A DNA stretch of 58,776 nt from DATDSR01 sp038062165 (GCA_038062165.1 JBBTXQ010000018.1:1-58776), one strand, 5' to 3'; positions 6,936 through 13,641 are shown, counted from the stretch's first letter. Program-made: numbers and translations. The notes: a model not told the origin generated them from the sequence alone.

Positions 6936-8294
6936 ATGAGAATAATTAACAAAGACAAGTTAGGGAAAGGCCTGCCTGCCGGCAGGCAGGAGTACAAAAA
7001 GGCTGATTTTAAGGACGCAAATAGCTTGCGTAAATTTGTTTTGGCTGTACGCAAGGCTGTGGCTGATGCCAAGAAAGACAAGATGAAAAAAGTGGCAGTT
7101 ATCCTGAAAGAGATTCACAAGTTCGGGATTGGCGAGAGAGAATTGGGTGAGATAATTGCTCGCGAGGTACTGATTGCTGATTATGAATTTACTAAATACT
7201 TGAGCAAGCCAAAAGAGGGCTGGAGCTTTATTTCTGGATTTGCTCTTATCGGTAAAGTTAGTAAGGAGTTTAAGGTGGGAATTGAGAGGGGCAAAATAAT
7301 TGCGGGAGAAGTTAACATGACTCGCGAGCTGGCTAATACTCCGGGTGGCGAGATGGTTCCCAAGACTCTTGCCTTAGCCGCTCGAGAAGCAGTTAAAGAT
7401 TTGCCCAACACAAAAATAACAGTACTTGGCAAAAAGGAACTTGAGAAGCTGGGGATGGGAGCAGTGCTCGGTGTAGCCAAGGGCTCGCCAGAAGAGCCGC
7501 AATTTATTGTTGTGGAGTATCGCCCCCTAGCCCCCTCTTATGATAAGAGGGGGAACAAAGGGGGAGATATCGTTCTGGTTGGCAAAGGCGTGACCTTCGA
7601 TACTGGGGGACTCAATCTCAAGCCTACTGATGGCATTAACGACATGCACTTGGATATGTCCGGTGGTGCGGCTGTGATACACGCTGTTGCACTTGCTGCT
7701 AAACTTGGTGTGAAGAAAAATATAGTGGCGCTTGTGCCCGCGGTTGAGAACATGCCCGGAGGTTACTCATATAGACCCGGCGATATTCTTAAGTCGTTAT
7801 CTGGCAAAACTATTGAGATCAAAAATACTGATGCTGAAGGCAGAGTAATTCTCGCCGACGCTCTCACCTACGCCAAGAAGTTTAACCCAAGATTAGTTAT
7901 TGATGTCGCAACTCTAACTGGCGCGGCTTGTGTCGCCCTTGGCGAACGCGCCTCGGCTATCTTCACGCGTGATCAAGAGCTTGAAAAGTTGACGAGGGAA
8001 CTGGGAGAGAAGTCAGGCGATTATGTTTGGCCGATGCCCATGTGGGAAGAGTATGAGAGTGAAGTGAAGGGAACATTCGGCGATGTAGCTAATCTTGGCA
8101 AGAAGGGCAGGATGGGCGGAGCAATCTCGGGCGCAATGTTCTTACTGCAATTCACCAAAGATTACCCCAAAAGTACAAAGTGGATGCACATAGACATGGC
8201 CCCCACAATGACAGCTACAGACGACGAGTTTCTAGCCAAAGGAGCCAAAGGCAGTCCCGTCAAGCTCCTGCTTGCCTTGATTGAGAGTTACTGA
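6936..8294 (+). CDS. pepA: Leucyl aminopeptidase, M17 family
   Basis: Cytosolic di-zinc exopeptidase removing N-terminal residues from peptides. 452 residues. The catalytic domain shows KGVTFDTGGLNLKP, then DMSGGAAV and the family signature NTDAEGRVILADAL, with metal ligands Lys, Asp, Asp and Glu in place. The start is set at the ATG abutting the hairpin leader. Two palindromes are translated inside the gene: a perfect 20-bp one at 6971-6990 giving GLPAGRQ, and one at 7522-7566 giving RPLAPSYDKRGNKGG between domains. A diverged second copy of its 3' end lies at 8940-8990. It sits in the island that splits the S10 operon. Confidence 0.95.
   Translation: MRIINKDKLGKGLPAGRQEYKKADFKDANSLRKFVLAVRKAVADAKKDKMKKVAVILKEIHKFGIGERELGEIIAREVLIADYEFTKYLSKPKEGWSFISGFALIGKVSKEFKVGIERGKIIAGEVNMTRELANTPGGEMVPKTLALAAREAVKDLPNTKITVLGKKELEKLGMGAVLGVAKGSPEEPQFIVVEYRPLAPSYDKRGNKGGDIVLVGKGVTFDTGGLNLKPTDGINDMHLDMSGGAAVIHAVALAAKLGVKKNIVALVPAVENMPGGYSYRPGDILKSLSGKTIEIKNTDAEGRVILADALTYAKKFNPRLVIDVATLTGAACVALGERASAIFTRDQELEKLTRELGEKSGDYVWPMPMWEEYESEVKGTFGDVANLGKKGRMGGAISGAMFLLQFTKDYPKSTKWMHIDMAPTMTATDDEFLAKGAKGSPVKLLLALIESY
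6971..6990. repeat. Perfect 20-bp palindrome inside pepA
   Basis: CCTGCCTGCCGGCAGGCAGG, in frame, encoding the peptide LPAGRQ near the N-terminus. It is related to the tuf-leader palindrome at 1712-1726. Confidence 0.9.
7522..7566. repeat. CCCCCTCTTATGATAAGAGGGGG palindrome inside pepA
   Basis: The central arms CCCCCTCTTA and TAAGAGGGGG are perfect, with CCCCCT/AGGGGG flanks outside. The insert is in frame. A close copy lies in frame in recG at 45296-45345. Confidence 0.9.
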
Positions 8295-8326
8295 AAGTTT
8301 GTAGAGAGACATTCGTCGTGTATAAT

Positions 8327-8548
8327 ATGAAAGTGAAAACACTTAACTGGACAAACGTAATAAAGAAATACAAGGGACTATGGGTTGGATTCAAGAACGA
8401 CAACAGGACCGTTATCGCTTCTGGTAGAACTCCAGCTGAAGTTATTAAGAAGGCAAAAAGTAGCGGATATGAAAATCCAATACTTTTCAGAGTGCCCAGC
8501 AGGCTAGTTGCCTTCGTTGGGATAATAGATGAAATTTCCATACGCTAA
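8327..8548 (+). CDS. DUF5678-like small protein, partner of the downstream protease
   Basis: 73-residue protein with the pattern KKYKGLWVGFKNDNRTVIASGRT, then AEVIKKAKSSGYENPILFRVP, which I associate with DUF5678-type small proteins. Its last 20 nt overlap the retropepsin-like gene. TATAAT at 8321-8326 touches the ATG at 8327, so a leaderless mRNA would more likely use the in-frame GTG at 8333. A second, diverged pair of the same two gene types is at 23710-24366, suggesting the two work together. The role is unknown. Confidence 0.75.
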   Translation: MKVKTLNWTNVIKKYKGLWVGFKNDNRTVIASGRTPAEVIKKAKSSGYENPILFRVPSRLVAFVGIIDEISIR

Positions 8549-8936
8549 ATTTGGTAGAGTTGGGAGTGAAATTATTAAACGCCCCGTTGTTCCAATTGAA
8601 GTTAAATTTGAAGATGAAACCGTCCTTTACGATGCCTTGATAGACTCCGGAGCGGATATTTGTATATTCGATGCTGCAATTGGCGAACAACTTGGTATCA
8701 ACATAATTTCTGGAATCCCAATTGTTTTTGGTGGAGCTGAATATTCCAAGGGTTCTGCGGCATATTTGCATCAAGTCAAAATAAAGATTAAAAATAAAGA
8801 AATAAAAACGCAAGTTGCCTTTACATACAACATCGCTAACCATGGTCATGGCCTTTTGGGGCAAAAAGGGTTTTTCGATAAATTTGCAATCAAATTTGAT
8901 TATTCCAATGATGTTGTAGATATTAGTTCCAGATAA
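8529..8936 (+). CDS. Retropepsin-like aspartic protease (clan AA type)
   Basis: 135 residues. The motif ALIDSGADICIF carries the catalytic D(S/T)GA of single-domain retroviral-type aspartyl proteases. The later GHGLLGQKGFFDKF matches the hydrophobic-hydrophobic-Gly flap-side element of the family. Such proteins act as homodimers. It overlaps the DUF5678-like gene by 20 nt. Immediately after its stop lies a diverged copy of the pepA 3' end, so the pair appears to have been inserted at the end of pepA. The substrate is unknown. Confidence 0.8.
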   Translation: MKFPYAKFGRVGSEIIKRPVVPIEVKFEDETVLYDALIDSGADICIFDAAIGEQLGINIISGIPIVFGGAEYSKGSAAYLHQVKIKIKNKEIKTQVAFTYNIANHGHGLLGQKGFFDKFAIKFDYSNDVVDISSR

Positions 8937-8939
8937 AAT

Positions 8940-8990
8940 ACCAAAGGCAGCCCGGTCAAACTCCTACTTACCATCATTGAGAACTTTTAG
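8940..8990 (+). pseudogene. Duplicated 3' end of pepA
   Basis: Reads TKGSPVKLLLTIIENF then TAG, matching the real pepA end AKGSPVKLLLALIESY. The DNA differs at many mostly synonymous positions, so it comes from a different pepA allele or lineage rather than from a fresh duplication. It marks the right edge of the inserted 8327-8936 gene pair. Confidence 0.85.
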
Positions 8991-9009
8991 GCCTTTTTTT
9001 GAAAAGAAA

Positions 9010-9037
9010 TTAGCCCGCGATGTTTGGTCGGGGCTAA
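9010..9037 (-). terminator. Terminator of the 9034-9288 gene
   Basis: TTAGCCC / GGGCTAA stem overlapping the stop codon of the reverse-strand gene, followed on that strand by TTTCTTTTC. Confidence 0.65.
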
Positions 9038-9288
9038 AGGTTCCCGGTCTCGTCTTTGATTTTCTCCATTATTCGCACTGGAATCGCATTTTCCTTAAGA
9101 CAGTCACACTTATCAAGTTGTGTGCCAGCAAGTTTGCTGGCATGTGGTAATTGCCATTCCATATTAAGCGTTTGGCGGTCTCTAATTCGCAACAAAGGCA
9201 AGTGCCTTACGCCGTTGCAAACGATGTAGTGATAGCACTCACCGGCCTGATAAGCTAGGAATACCCGTATTTCCGAATTTCCTTCCAT
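9034..9288 (-). CDS. Hypothetical protein, 84 aa
   Basis: Not recognised. It contains YQAGECYHYIVCNGVRHLPLL and a KCDC motif, and has no membrane segment. A very strong SD (GAGGAGGAGGT) lies immediately before the ATG. It has its own terminator and is oriented against the ribosomal genes, at the right end of the island between rplB and rpsS. It is one of the orphan strong-SD small genes. Confidence 0.6.
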   Translation of the reverse strand: MEGNSEIRVFLAYQAGECYHYIVCNGVRHLPLLRIRDRQTLNMEWQLPHASKLAGTQLDKCDCLKENAIPVRIMEKIKDETGNL

Positions 9289-9319
9289 ACCTCCTCCTCT
9301 TGTTCAAGTATACACTCTC

Positions 9320-9348
9320 TTGCGTGGTAATTGCTTGCGTGATAGGAT
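9320..9348 (+). promoter_or_regulatory. Promoter restarting the ribosomal operon at rpsS
   Basis: TTGCGT at 9320-9325, 17-nt spacer, TAGGAT at 9343-9348 in the context GTGATAGGATA. The same spacing and GTGATAGGATA context precede rpsN (13724-13752). A GTCCC/GGGAC hairpin follows in the leader before the rpsS ATG. Confidence 0.65.
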
Positions 9349-9395
9349 AGCCTTCGTCCCGCGTAGCCTTGTGCGAAGTGGGACTCACGTCTATT

Positions 9396-9740
9396 ATGTC
9401 ACGATCGTTATACAAAGGCCCTTACGTTGACCCACGTGTTACTAAAAAAATAGTGGGGAAAGATCCGATGAAAACCGGCCTTATTAAGACTTGGGCTAGA
9501 GATAGCGTAATTAGTCCTGACATGGTTGGTTTTGCCTTCGGTGTGCATAACGGTAAAGACTTTATTGAGGTGAAAGTAGTTGAGGAGATGGTTGGACATA
9601 GACTGGGCGAATTTTCCCAGACTCGCAAATTTACTAAACATGGTGGCAAGATGCAGAAGGAGCAAGAGTTAAAGGCTAAAGAAGCCGAGATTGCCTCGGC
9701 CAAATCTGCCAAAGAAGCAGGCGAAGCCGCAAAAAAGTAA
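9396..9740 (+). CDS. rpsS: Ribosomal protein S19 (uS19)
   Basis: Small-subunit head protein. 114 residues. It starts MSRSLYKGPYVDPRV and contains IKTWARDSVISPDMVG and VVEEMVGHRLGEFSQTRKF, diagnostic for S19. A C-terminal Ala/Glu/Lys-rich tail of about 20 residues (EAEIASAKSAKEAGEAAKK) exceeds the usual end. The frame is open 27 nt upstream, but the family N-terminus fixes the ATG. It is the first gene after a new promoter. A 7-nt-period array and a hairpin leader separate it from rplV. Confidence 0.95.
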   Translation: MSRSLYKGPYVDPRVTKKIVGKDPMKTGLIKTWARDSVISPDMVGFAFGVHNGKDFIEVKVVEEMVGHRLGEFSQTRKFTKHGGKMQKEQELKAKEAEIASAKSAKEAGEAAKK

Positions 9741-9757
9741 GAAGTAATAAGTAATAT
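9737..9757. repeat. Heptamer array after rpsS
   Basis: GTAAGAA, GTAATAA and GTAATAT in tandem, starting at the rpsS stop codon. Same 7-nt period as the other junction arrays. Confidence 0.7.
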
Positions 9758-9761
9758 GAAT

Positions 9762-9840
9762 CCCATTAGAAGTATGTCTCAATTAAGTCACTGCGATATG
9801 TCAGGCGTATATACAATTAACGTAAGTAACTTCTAACGGG
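9762..9840 (+). promoter_or_regulatory. Start-abutting hairpin leader, copy A (rplV)
   Basis: CCCATTAGAAG (9762-9772) pairs with CTTCTAACGGG (9830-9840) through one A:C mismatch. The right arm ends at the rplV ATG. The 3' half shares AATTAACGTAAGTAA with copy B before rplN. Confidence 0.8.
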
Positions 9841-10173
9841 ATGAAAGCGAGTTTAAACAATTATAGGCAAGCTCCACGAAAAGTCAGATTAGTAACAGAT
9901 CTTATTAAGGGCAAGAGCGTAGAGAAAGCCAAAACAGAACTTGCGCATCTCTCTAAACGCGCTTCTACGCCTATTCTTAAACTTTTAAATTCAGCGATTG
10001 CTAACTCAAATTTAAATTTAAATGAGAGTGATAAAAATAACTTGTTTATAAAAAGTATTAGCGTAGACAAAGGGATTGTCTTGAAAAGGAGTATGCCACG
10101 CGCTCATGGTCGCGCATTTCCAATACACAAGCACACGTCGCACATCAAGTTAGAATTAGCCAGAAAATCATGA
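9841..10173 (+). CDS. rplV: Ribosomal protein L22 (uL22)
   Basis: Large-subunit tunnel protein. 110 residues. Recognised by YRQAPRKVRLVTDLIKGKSV, the LLNSAIANS segment and the C-terminal beta-hairpin region KRSMPRAHGRAFPIHKHTSHI. The ATG directly follows the right arm of a hairpin leader and lacks an SD. The stop overlaps the rpsC start by 4 nt (ATGA), so the two are translationally coupled. Confidence 0.95.
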   Translation: MKASLNNYRQAPRKVRLVTDLIKGKSVEKAKTELAHLSKRASTPILKLLNSAIANSNLNLNESDKNNLFIKSISVDKGIVLKRSMPRAHGRAFPIHKHTSHIKLELARKS

Positions 10174-10529
10174 GTCATACAGTACATCCATACGCACATA
10201 GATTAGGAATTTTGCGAGACTGGAAGAGTCGCTGGTTCGTGGCGCGCATCAAGAAGCCTCTTTACAGACAGAATTTGAAAGCCGATGTGATGTTGCGCGA
10301 GACACTTGAAAAAGAGTTGCGTGCTTTCCTTGTTGATTCTATCGAAATTGAAAGAGGAGAGAATTATTTGAGAGTGATAGTGAAAACTGCCAGACCGGGT
10401 TTGATAATTGGTCGCTCCGGTGAAGGTTCAAATAAGCTCAAAGAGACTATTGTAAAAAGATTAAGAAAGTTAGGCGCCAATATTCCAAGAGATGTGCGTT
10501 TGCAGATTGAAGAGGTGCGCTCTCCCTAG
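10170..10529 (+). CDS. rpsC: Ribosomal protein S3 (uS3), N-terminal part ended by an in-frame TAG
   Basis: First 119 residues of S3: HPYAHRLGILRDWKSRWFV and the KH-domain core ARPGLIIGRSGEGSNKLKE, ending IEEVRSP. The TAG at 10527-10529 stands where homologs have Glu (EVRxPExxA), and translation of the same frame resumes with SHAQIVAHMIEE, so the C-terminal half follows without frame change. One base change (GAG to TAG) explains it. S3 is essential, so either both halves are made, the codon is read through, or the base is an error or minority variant. Confidence 0.9.
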   Translation: MSHTVHPYAHRLGILRDWKSRWFVARIKKPLYRQNLKADVMLRETLEKELRAFLVDSIEIERGENYLRVIVKTARPGLIIGRSGEGSNKLKETIVKRLRKLGANIPRDVRLQIEEVRSP

Positions 10530-10544
10530 AGTCATGCCCAAATT

Positions 10545-10865
10545 GTGGCGCACATGATTGAAGAGGCCATAGAAAAGCGCACACCATTTAGACGCACTCT
10601 CAAACAGAGTATTGAGAAGATTATGGCTAATAAAGACGTTAAGGGAGTGAAGATTACACTTTCGGGTAGACTGGACGGTTCAGAAATGGGTCGGGTTGAG
10701 TCGCTCATGAAGGGGCGTTTGCCATTGCAAACTCTGCGAGCCGATATTGACTTCGCAAAGGGCCGAGCTCGCATGCCTTACGGAGATATTGGCATAAAGG
10801 TTTGGATTTATAGGGGAGAGATATTTGCTGAAACGCAAAACGCAAAACGCAAAACGCAAAATTAA
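10545..10865 (+). CDS. rpsC: Ribosomal protein S3 (uS3), C-terminal part after the TAG
   Basis: Same frame as 10170-10529. It contains the S3 C-terminal domain: KRTPFRRTLKQSIEKIM, then GVKITLSGRLDGSEMGRVE, LPLQTLRADIDFA and the terminal GDIGIKVWIYRGEIF. Possible internal starts are GTG at 10545 and ATG at 10554, 16-25 nt after the TAG, within reach of reinitiation, but no SD is seen. The last residues (ETQNAKRKTQN) come from a heptamer array. With the TAG read as one residue the protein is 231 aa, a normal S3 size. Confidence 0.9.
   Translation: MAHMIEEAIEKRTPFRRTLKQSIEKIMANKDVKGVKITLSGRLDGSEMGRVESLMKGRLPLQTLRADIDFAKGRARMPYGDIGIKVWIYRGEIFAETQNAKRKTQN
10833..10860. repeat. Heptamer array at the rpsC/rplP junction
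   Basis: ACGCAAA four times in perfect tandem, encoding the end of S3, followed by ATTAAT and the rplP ATG. Confidence 0.95.
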
Positions 10866-10866
10866 T

Positions 10867-11292
10867 ATGGGAATGTTGGTACCAAAAAAAGTTAAATATA
10901 GGAAGTGGCACACGATGCGTCGTAACCCAAAACGCGTGGGCCTAGATAGTCGTGGCACGGAATTATCTTTCGGGTCATTTGGTTTGCAAGCACTTTCGGC
11001 CGGGCGAATTAAGTCTAATCAACTTGAAGCATCAAGGAAAGCGATGTCGCGGGTCATTAAGAAGACAGGCAAAATTTGGATTCGCGTTTTTCCAGATATG
11101 CCGTATACTGCTAAGCCCGCGGAAGTGAAGTTAGGTAAGGGCAAGGGTGATGTGCAAGGTTATGTTGTGCCAGTTCGTGCCGGGAGAGTTCTGTTTGAAG
11201 TTGAGGGTTTAACGGAGTTAGAGTCGCGAGATGTTCTGCGTAAGGCTGGCTCTAAACTGCCGGTCAAGACTAAAATAATTGTTAGAGCATAA
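10867..11292 (+). CDS. rplP: Ribosomal protein L16 (uL16)
   Basis: Large-subunit protein near the A-site tRNA. 141 residues. It opens MGMLVPKKVKYRKWHT, then GLQALSAGRIKSNQLEASRKAMSR and KIWIRVFPDMPYTAKPAEVKLGKGKG, all diagnostic. The upstream in-frame extension is only repeat sequence, so the ATG at 10867 is used. rpmC (L29), normally between rplP and rpsQ, is absent: the gap to rpsQ is 12 nt. Confidence 0.96.
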   Translation: MGMLVPKKVKYRKWHTMRRNPKRVGLDSRGTELSFGSFGLQALSAGRIKSNQLEASRKAMSRVIKKTGKIWIRVFPDMPYTAKPAEVKLGKGKGDVQGYVVPVRAGRVLFEVEGLTELESRDVLRKAGSKLPVKTKIIVRA

Positions 11293-11304
11293 TGCGAGTA
11301 AAGT

Positions 11305-11541
11305 ATGGAAGACACAAAAACAAAACATAAAATGTCTGGGATAGTAGTGGGAGACAAAATGAACAAGACTCGAGTCGTTTCTGTTGAACGTTTCGCTAAG
11401 CATCCCAAATACGGCAAGTTCATTCACACCAGTAAAAAGTACAAAGCTCACGATGAAACTAACTCAACCCATGTTGGTGATAAAGTGACTATAGAAGAAT
11501 GCCGGCCTATCTCACGCGATAAGCATTTCAGAATTGTATAA
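11305..11541 (+). CDS. rpsQ: Ribosomal protein S17 (uS17)
   Basis: Small-subunit assembly protein. 78 residues. GIVVGDKMNKTRVVSVERFAKHPKYGKF, KYKAHDETNSTHVGDKVTIEECRPIS is the standard S17 sequence, with the OB-fold core intact. It starts 12 nt after rplP and is followed by the hairpin leader of rplN. Confidence 0.95.
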   Translation: MEDTKTKHKMSGIVVGDKMNKTRVVSVERFAKHPKYGKFIHTSKKYKAHDETNSTHVGDKVTIEECRPISRDKHFRIV

Positions 11542-11542
11542 T

Positions 11543-11620
11543 CCCATTAGAAGTATAGTTATATAATGTCAATAAACATGTCAAATTTACACACAATTAA
11601 CGTAAGTAACTTCTAACGGG
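11543..11620 (+). promoter_or_regulatory. Start-abutting hairpin leader, copy B (rplN)
   Basis: CCCATTAGAAG (11543-11553) and CTTCTAACGGG (11610-11620), the latter touching the rplN ATG. It shares ACAATTAACGTAAGTAA with copy A. Confidence 0.8.
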
Positions 11621-11989
11621 ATGATTCAACCACGAGCAATAGTAAAAATAGCTGACAACACCGGAGCCAAAATTGGGCGTATTTTCAAAGTGCTCGGCGG
11701 TTCTAAACGCAGATACGCTCGCGTAGGCGATTTGGTTGTGCTATCTGTCCAAACAGCCGAACCTCGTAAGATGGCCAAGAAGAAGGAAGTGCATAGGGCC
11801 GTGGTTGTGAGGCAAAGGGCCAACATGCGCCGTTCTGACGGATCTTATATCAGGTTTGATGAGAATGCAGTTGTGCTAGTTGACGTTAAGAATGAACCTA
11901 AAGGAGCACGTGTTTTCGGTCCTGTGCCTAGAGAGTTAACAGAAATGGGATTCCAGAAGATAGCCTCACTTGCGCCAGAGATTGTATAA
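11621..11989 (+). CDS. rplN: Ribosomal protein L14 (uL14)
   Basis: Large-subunit interface protein. 122 residues. MIQPRAIVKIADNTGAKIGRIFKVLGGSKRRYARVGD, then KKKEVHRAVVVRQRANMRRSDGSYIRFDENA and GARVFGPVPREL are all L14 signatures. It starts directly at the end of a hairpin leader without SD, and rplX follows 4 nt after the stop. Confidence 0.97.
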   Translation: MIQPRAIVKIADNTGAKIGRIFKVLGGSKRRYARVGDLVVLSVQTAEPRKMAKKKEVHRAVVVRQRANMRRSDGSYIRFDENAVVLVDVKNEPKGARVFGPVPRELTEMGFQKIASLAPEIV

Positions 11990-11993
11990 ATAT

Positions 11994-12254
11994 ATGAATA
12001 TCAAGAAAGGGGATAATGTCATAATTTTGGCCGGGAAAGACAAAGGCAAGAAAGCCAAAGTTTTACGCGTTTTAAAAGCAGAGGGTAAATTGGTAATAGA
12101 GGGAGTGAATGAAGTAAAAAAACACAGACGACCCAAAAAAGCGGGAGAGAAAGGTCAAATAGTAACAATCTCCATGCCTATTGACGTTTCAAACGTGGCT
12201 CACTTTTGTGACAAGTGTAAAAAAGGCGTTAGGCGTGAACACAAACATGATTGA
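11994..12254 (+). CDS. rplX: Ribosomal protein L24 (uL24)
   Basis: Assembly initiator of the large subunit. 86 residues, with an N-terminal KOW motif (KKGDNVIILAGKDKGKKAKVLRV) and the C-terminal CDKCKKGVRR stretch containing a zinc-ribbon-like Cys pair. A short upstream in-frame extension overlaps rplN and is disregarded. Its end overlaps rplE by 8 nt. Confidence 0.95.
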   Translation: MNIKKGDNVIILAGKDKGKKAKVLRVLKAEGKLVIEGVNEVKKHRRPKKAGEKGQIVTISMPIDVSNVAHFCDKCKKGVRREHKHD

Positions 12255-12780
12255 TGTTAAGGCACAATTTGAAAAGTCTATCCCAGCCCTAATGAAAGAT
12301 TTGGGGGTGACTAATAAACTTGCCTTGCCAAGATTGGAAAAAGTGATTGTTTCCGTTGGTACGGGCTCTTTCAAAGACAAAAAGAAAATTGATGTGGTTA
12401 TGGATCGTCTGGCTAAGATCACTGGTCAGAAACCGGCTCGAACAGTGGCCAAGAAATCTATTGCCACGTTCAAGTTGCGCGCCGGCGATCCGGCTGGAGC
12501 CAAAGTAACACTGCGAGGCGCACGTATGAATGACTTTTTGAATCGCTTGATCAACGTAGCTATCCCACGTGAACGAGACTTCAGGGGCCTTAAAGAGAGC
12601 TCTGTAGACGAAATGGGCAATCTCTCAATAGGCTTCAAAGAACACACTATTTTCCCCGAGACCGCTGATGAAGACCTAAAAGATGTGTTCTCGTTCGGTA
12701 TAACCATAGCTACCACGGCAAAGAATAAGAAAGAAGCCTTGGCACTTTTCCACGCTCTCCACTTCCCATTTAAGAAGTAG
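12247..12780 (+). CDS. rplE: Ribosomal protein L5 (uL5)
   Basis: 5S rRNA-binding protein of the central protuberance. 177 residues. It shows LPRLEKVIVSVGTG, KITGQKPARTVAKKSIATFKLRAGDPAGAKVTLRG and the terminal ITIATTAKNKKEALALFHALHFPF. The ATG overlaps the rplX stop. After rplE the ribosomal operon is interrupted by three small independent genes before rpsN. Confidence 0.96.
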   Translation: MIDVKAQFEKSIPALMKDLGVTNKLALPRLEKVIVSVGTGSFKDKKKIDVVMDRLAKITGQKPARTVAKKSIATFKLRAGDPAGAKVTLRGARMNDFLNRLINVAIPRERDFRGLKESSVDEMGNLSIGFKEHTIFPETADEDLKDVFSFGITIATTAKNKKEALALFHALHFPFKK

Positions 12781-12813
12781 TCTACTATAATTTTTACAGA
12801 GGAGGACCCGGCC

Positions 12814-13017
12814 ATGTCTCTCCGATTTGCTGTGGAAATTCCAGAACCAACGCCCCGCAATGTGGTTACGACCACCCAGATGAAATGTGGTCATGTCCAC
12901 GAATGTCTGGGTGATGCCCATCAGGCGATCTGTGGTGCGTATGTATGCCGTGCTCATGATTACGTTCATCGCTTCTGCACGGCTACGTACTGCGTTGCCA
13001 GGATCCCCCAGACATAG
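12814..13017 (+). CDS. Small Cys/His-rich protein, 67 aa
   Basis: Seven Cys and several His in a zinc-finger-like order: MKCGHVHECLGDAHQAICG, then YVCRAHDYVHRFCTATYC. It probably binds one or two zinc ions; no named family is recognised. SD GAGGAGGA lies 8 nt before the ATG, TATAAT lies at 12785-12790, and a terminator follows at 13044-13074, so it is a self-contained unit within the ribosomal cluster. Confidence 0.7.
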   Translation: MSLRFAVEIPEPTPRNVVTTTQMKCGHVHECLGDAHQAICGAYVCRAHDYVHRFCTATYCVARIPQT

Positions 13018-13043
13018 CGCGCAACACACTCACTCCAGCATGC

Positions 13044-13074
13044 CCCCGTAGCGGTTCGCCGCTACGGGTTTTTT
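13044..13074 (+). terminator. Terminator after the 12814 gene
   Basis: CCCGTAGCG / CGCTACGGG stem followed by TTTTTT. Confidence 0.9.
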
Positions 13075-13120
13075 ATTCACGCAAATTATGGTATAACCGA
13101 AGAAGGAGGATCTCCATAAA

Positions 13121-13324
13121 ATGAGAACCAGAACTCGCGGCAAATGGAAGTGCGGTGGAGTCTGCAAACGGATGCTAGAATCAAGTGACGTTCGCAATCT
13201 AACGAAATGCGGCAAGACAGTCTGTAACGACTGTTTCCCACGCCACAAGATCTGTCAGAGAGGCAAGTGCATGGCCGGTTCGCAAGCGGCCAGCCACGGC
13301 CACGAAAACGCCACCGGCGACTAG
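13121..13324 (+). CDS. Small Cys-rich protein, 67 aa
   Basis: Basic protein with Cys pairs in WKCGGVCKRM, TKCGKTVCNDCFPRHKIC and RGKC, likely a zinc-binding fold. The His/Ala-rich C-terminus is probably disordered. An AAGAAGGAGGAT SD lies about 11 nt before the ATG, and a terminator follows at 13332-13360. It resembles the neighbour at 12814 in size and Cys content, perhaps a distant paralogue. The function is unknown. Confidence 0.7.
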   Translation: MRTRTRGKWKCGGVCKRMLESSDVRNLTKCGKTVCNDCFPRHKICQRGKCMAGSQAASHGHENATGD

Positions 13325-13331
13325 CCACCCA

Positions 13332-13360
13332 AAATGTTCGAGCCCCGGCCTCGAACATTT
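13332..13360 (+). terminator. Terminator after the 13121 gene
   Basis: AAATGTTCGA / TCGAACATTT stem with a GC-rich loop. Confidence 0.8.
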
Positions 13361-13391
13361 CCCCGTGCGGGTAGGAAGAAAGGAGAACTAG

Positions 13392-13628
13392 ATGACTCCA
13401 GAGGAAAGTCAGGCTTTACGAGATAGGGCCCTCCAGTTGTTCGCGGAAAAGAGAAATATGGATGCCGACGATCTTTCTAACAGGCTTGGTCAGACCAGTC
13501 ACGTTGCTCTGGTTGTAATCAAGCAATTGGAGAAAGATAATTTTGTTCGCGTCTCGCCCAAGCAACCCGGCGAGCATCATCCAGACGAGTTAAGTCAGTA
13601 CAGTGTAGTCTACGGAATCTCGCTTTAG
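13392..13628 (+). CDS. Small winged-helix-like DNA-binding protein, 78 aa
   Basis: A helical N-terminus (EESQALRDRALQLFAEK) is followed by a helix-turn-helix-like stretch DADDLSNRLGQTSHVALVVIKQLEKDNFVRVSP. This resembles a MarR/ArsR-style winged helix: recognition helix, then a beta-wing with polar tip. The family is not identified. AAAGGAGAAC precedes the ATG. It is the third small unit between rplE and rpsN, with its own terminator, and a regulatory role is only inferred. Confidence 0.65.
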   Translation: MTPEESQALRDRALQLFAEKRNMDADDLSNRLGQTSHVALVVIKQLEKDNFVRVSPKQPGEHHPDELSQYSVVYGISL

Positions 13629-13641
13629 GTTTCACTTCTTT

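Noticed and set aside
10527..10529. TAG in rpsC as a genome-wide recoded sense codon
   Set aside because: Many genes in the window end at TAG at exactly the expected family length, so TAG is a stop in this organism. Local suppression remains open.
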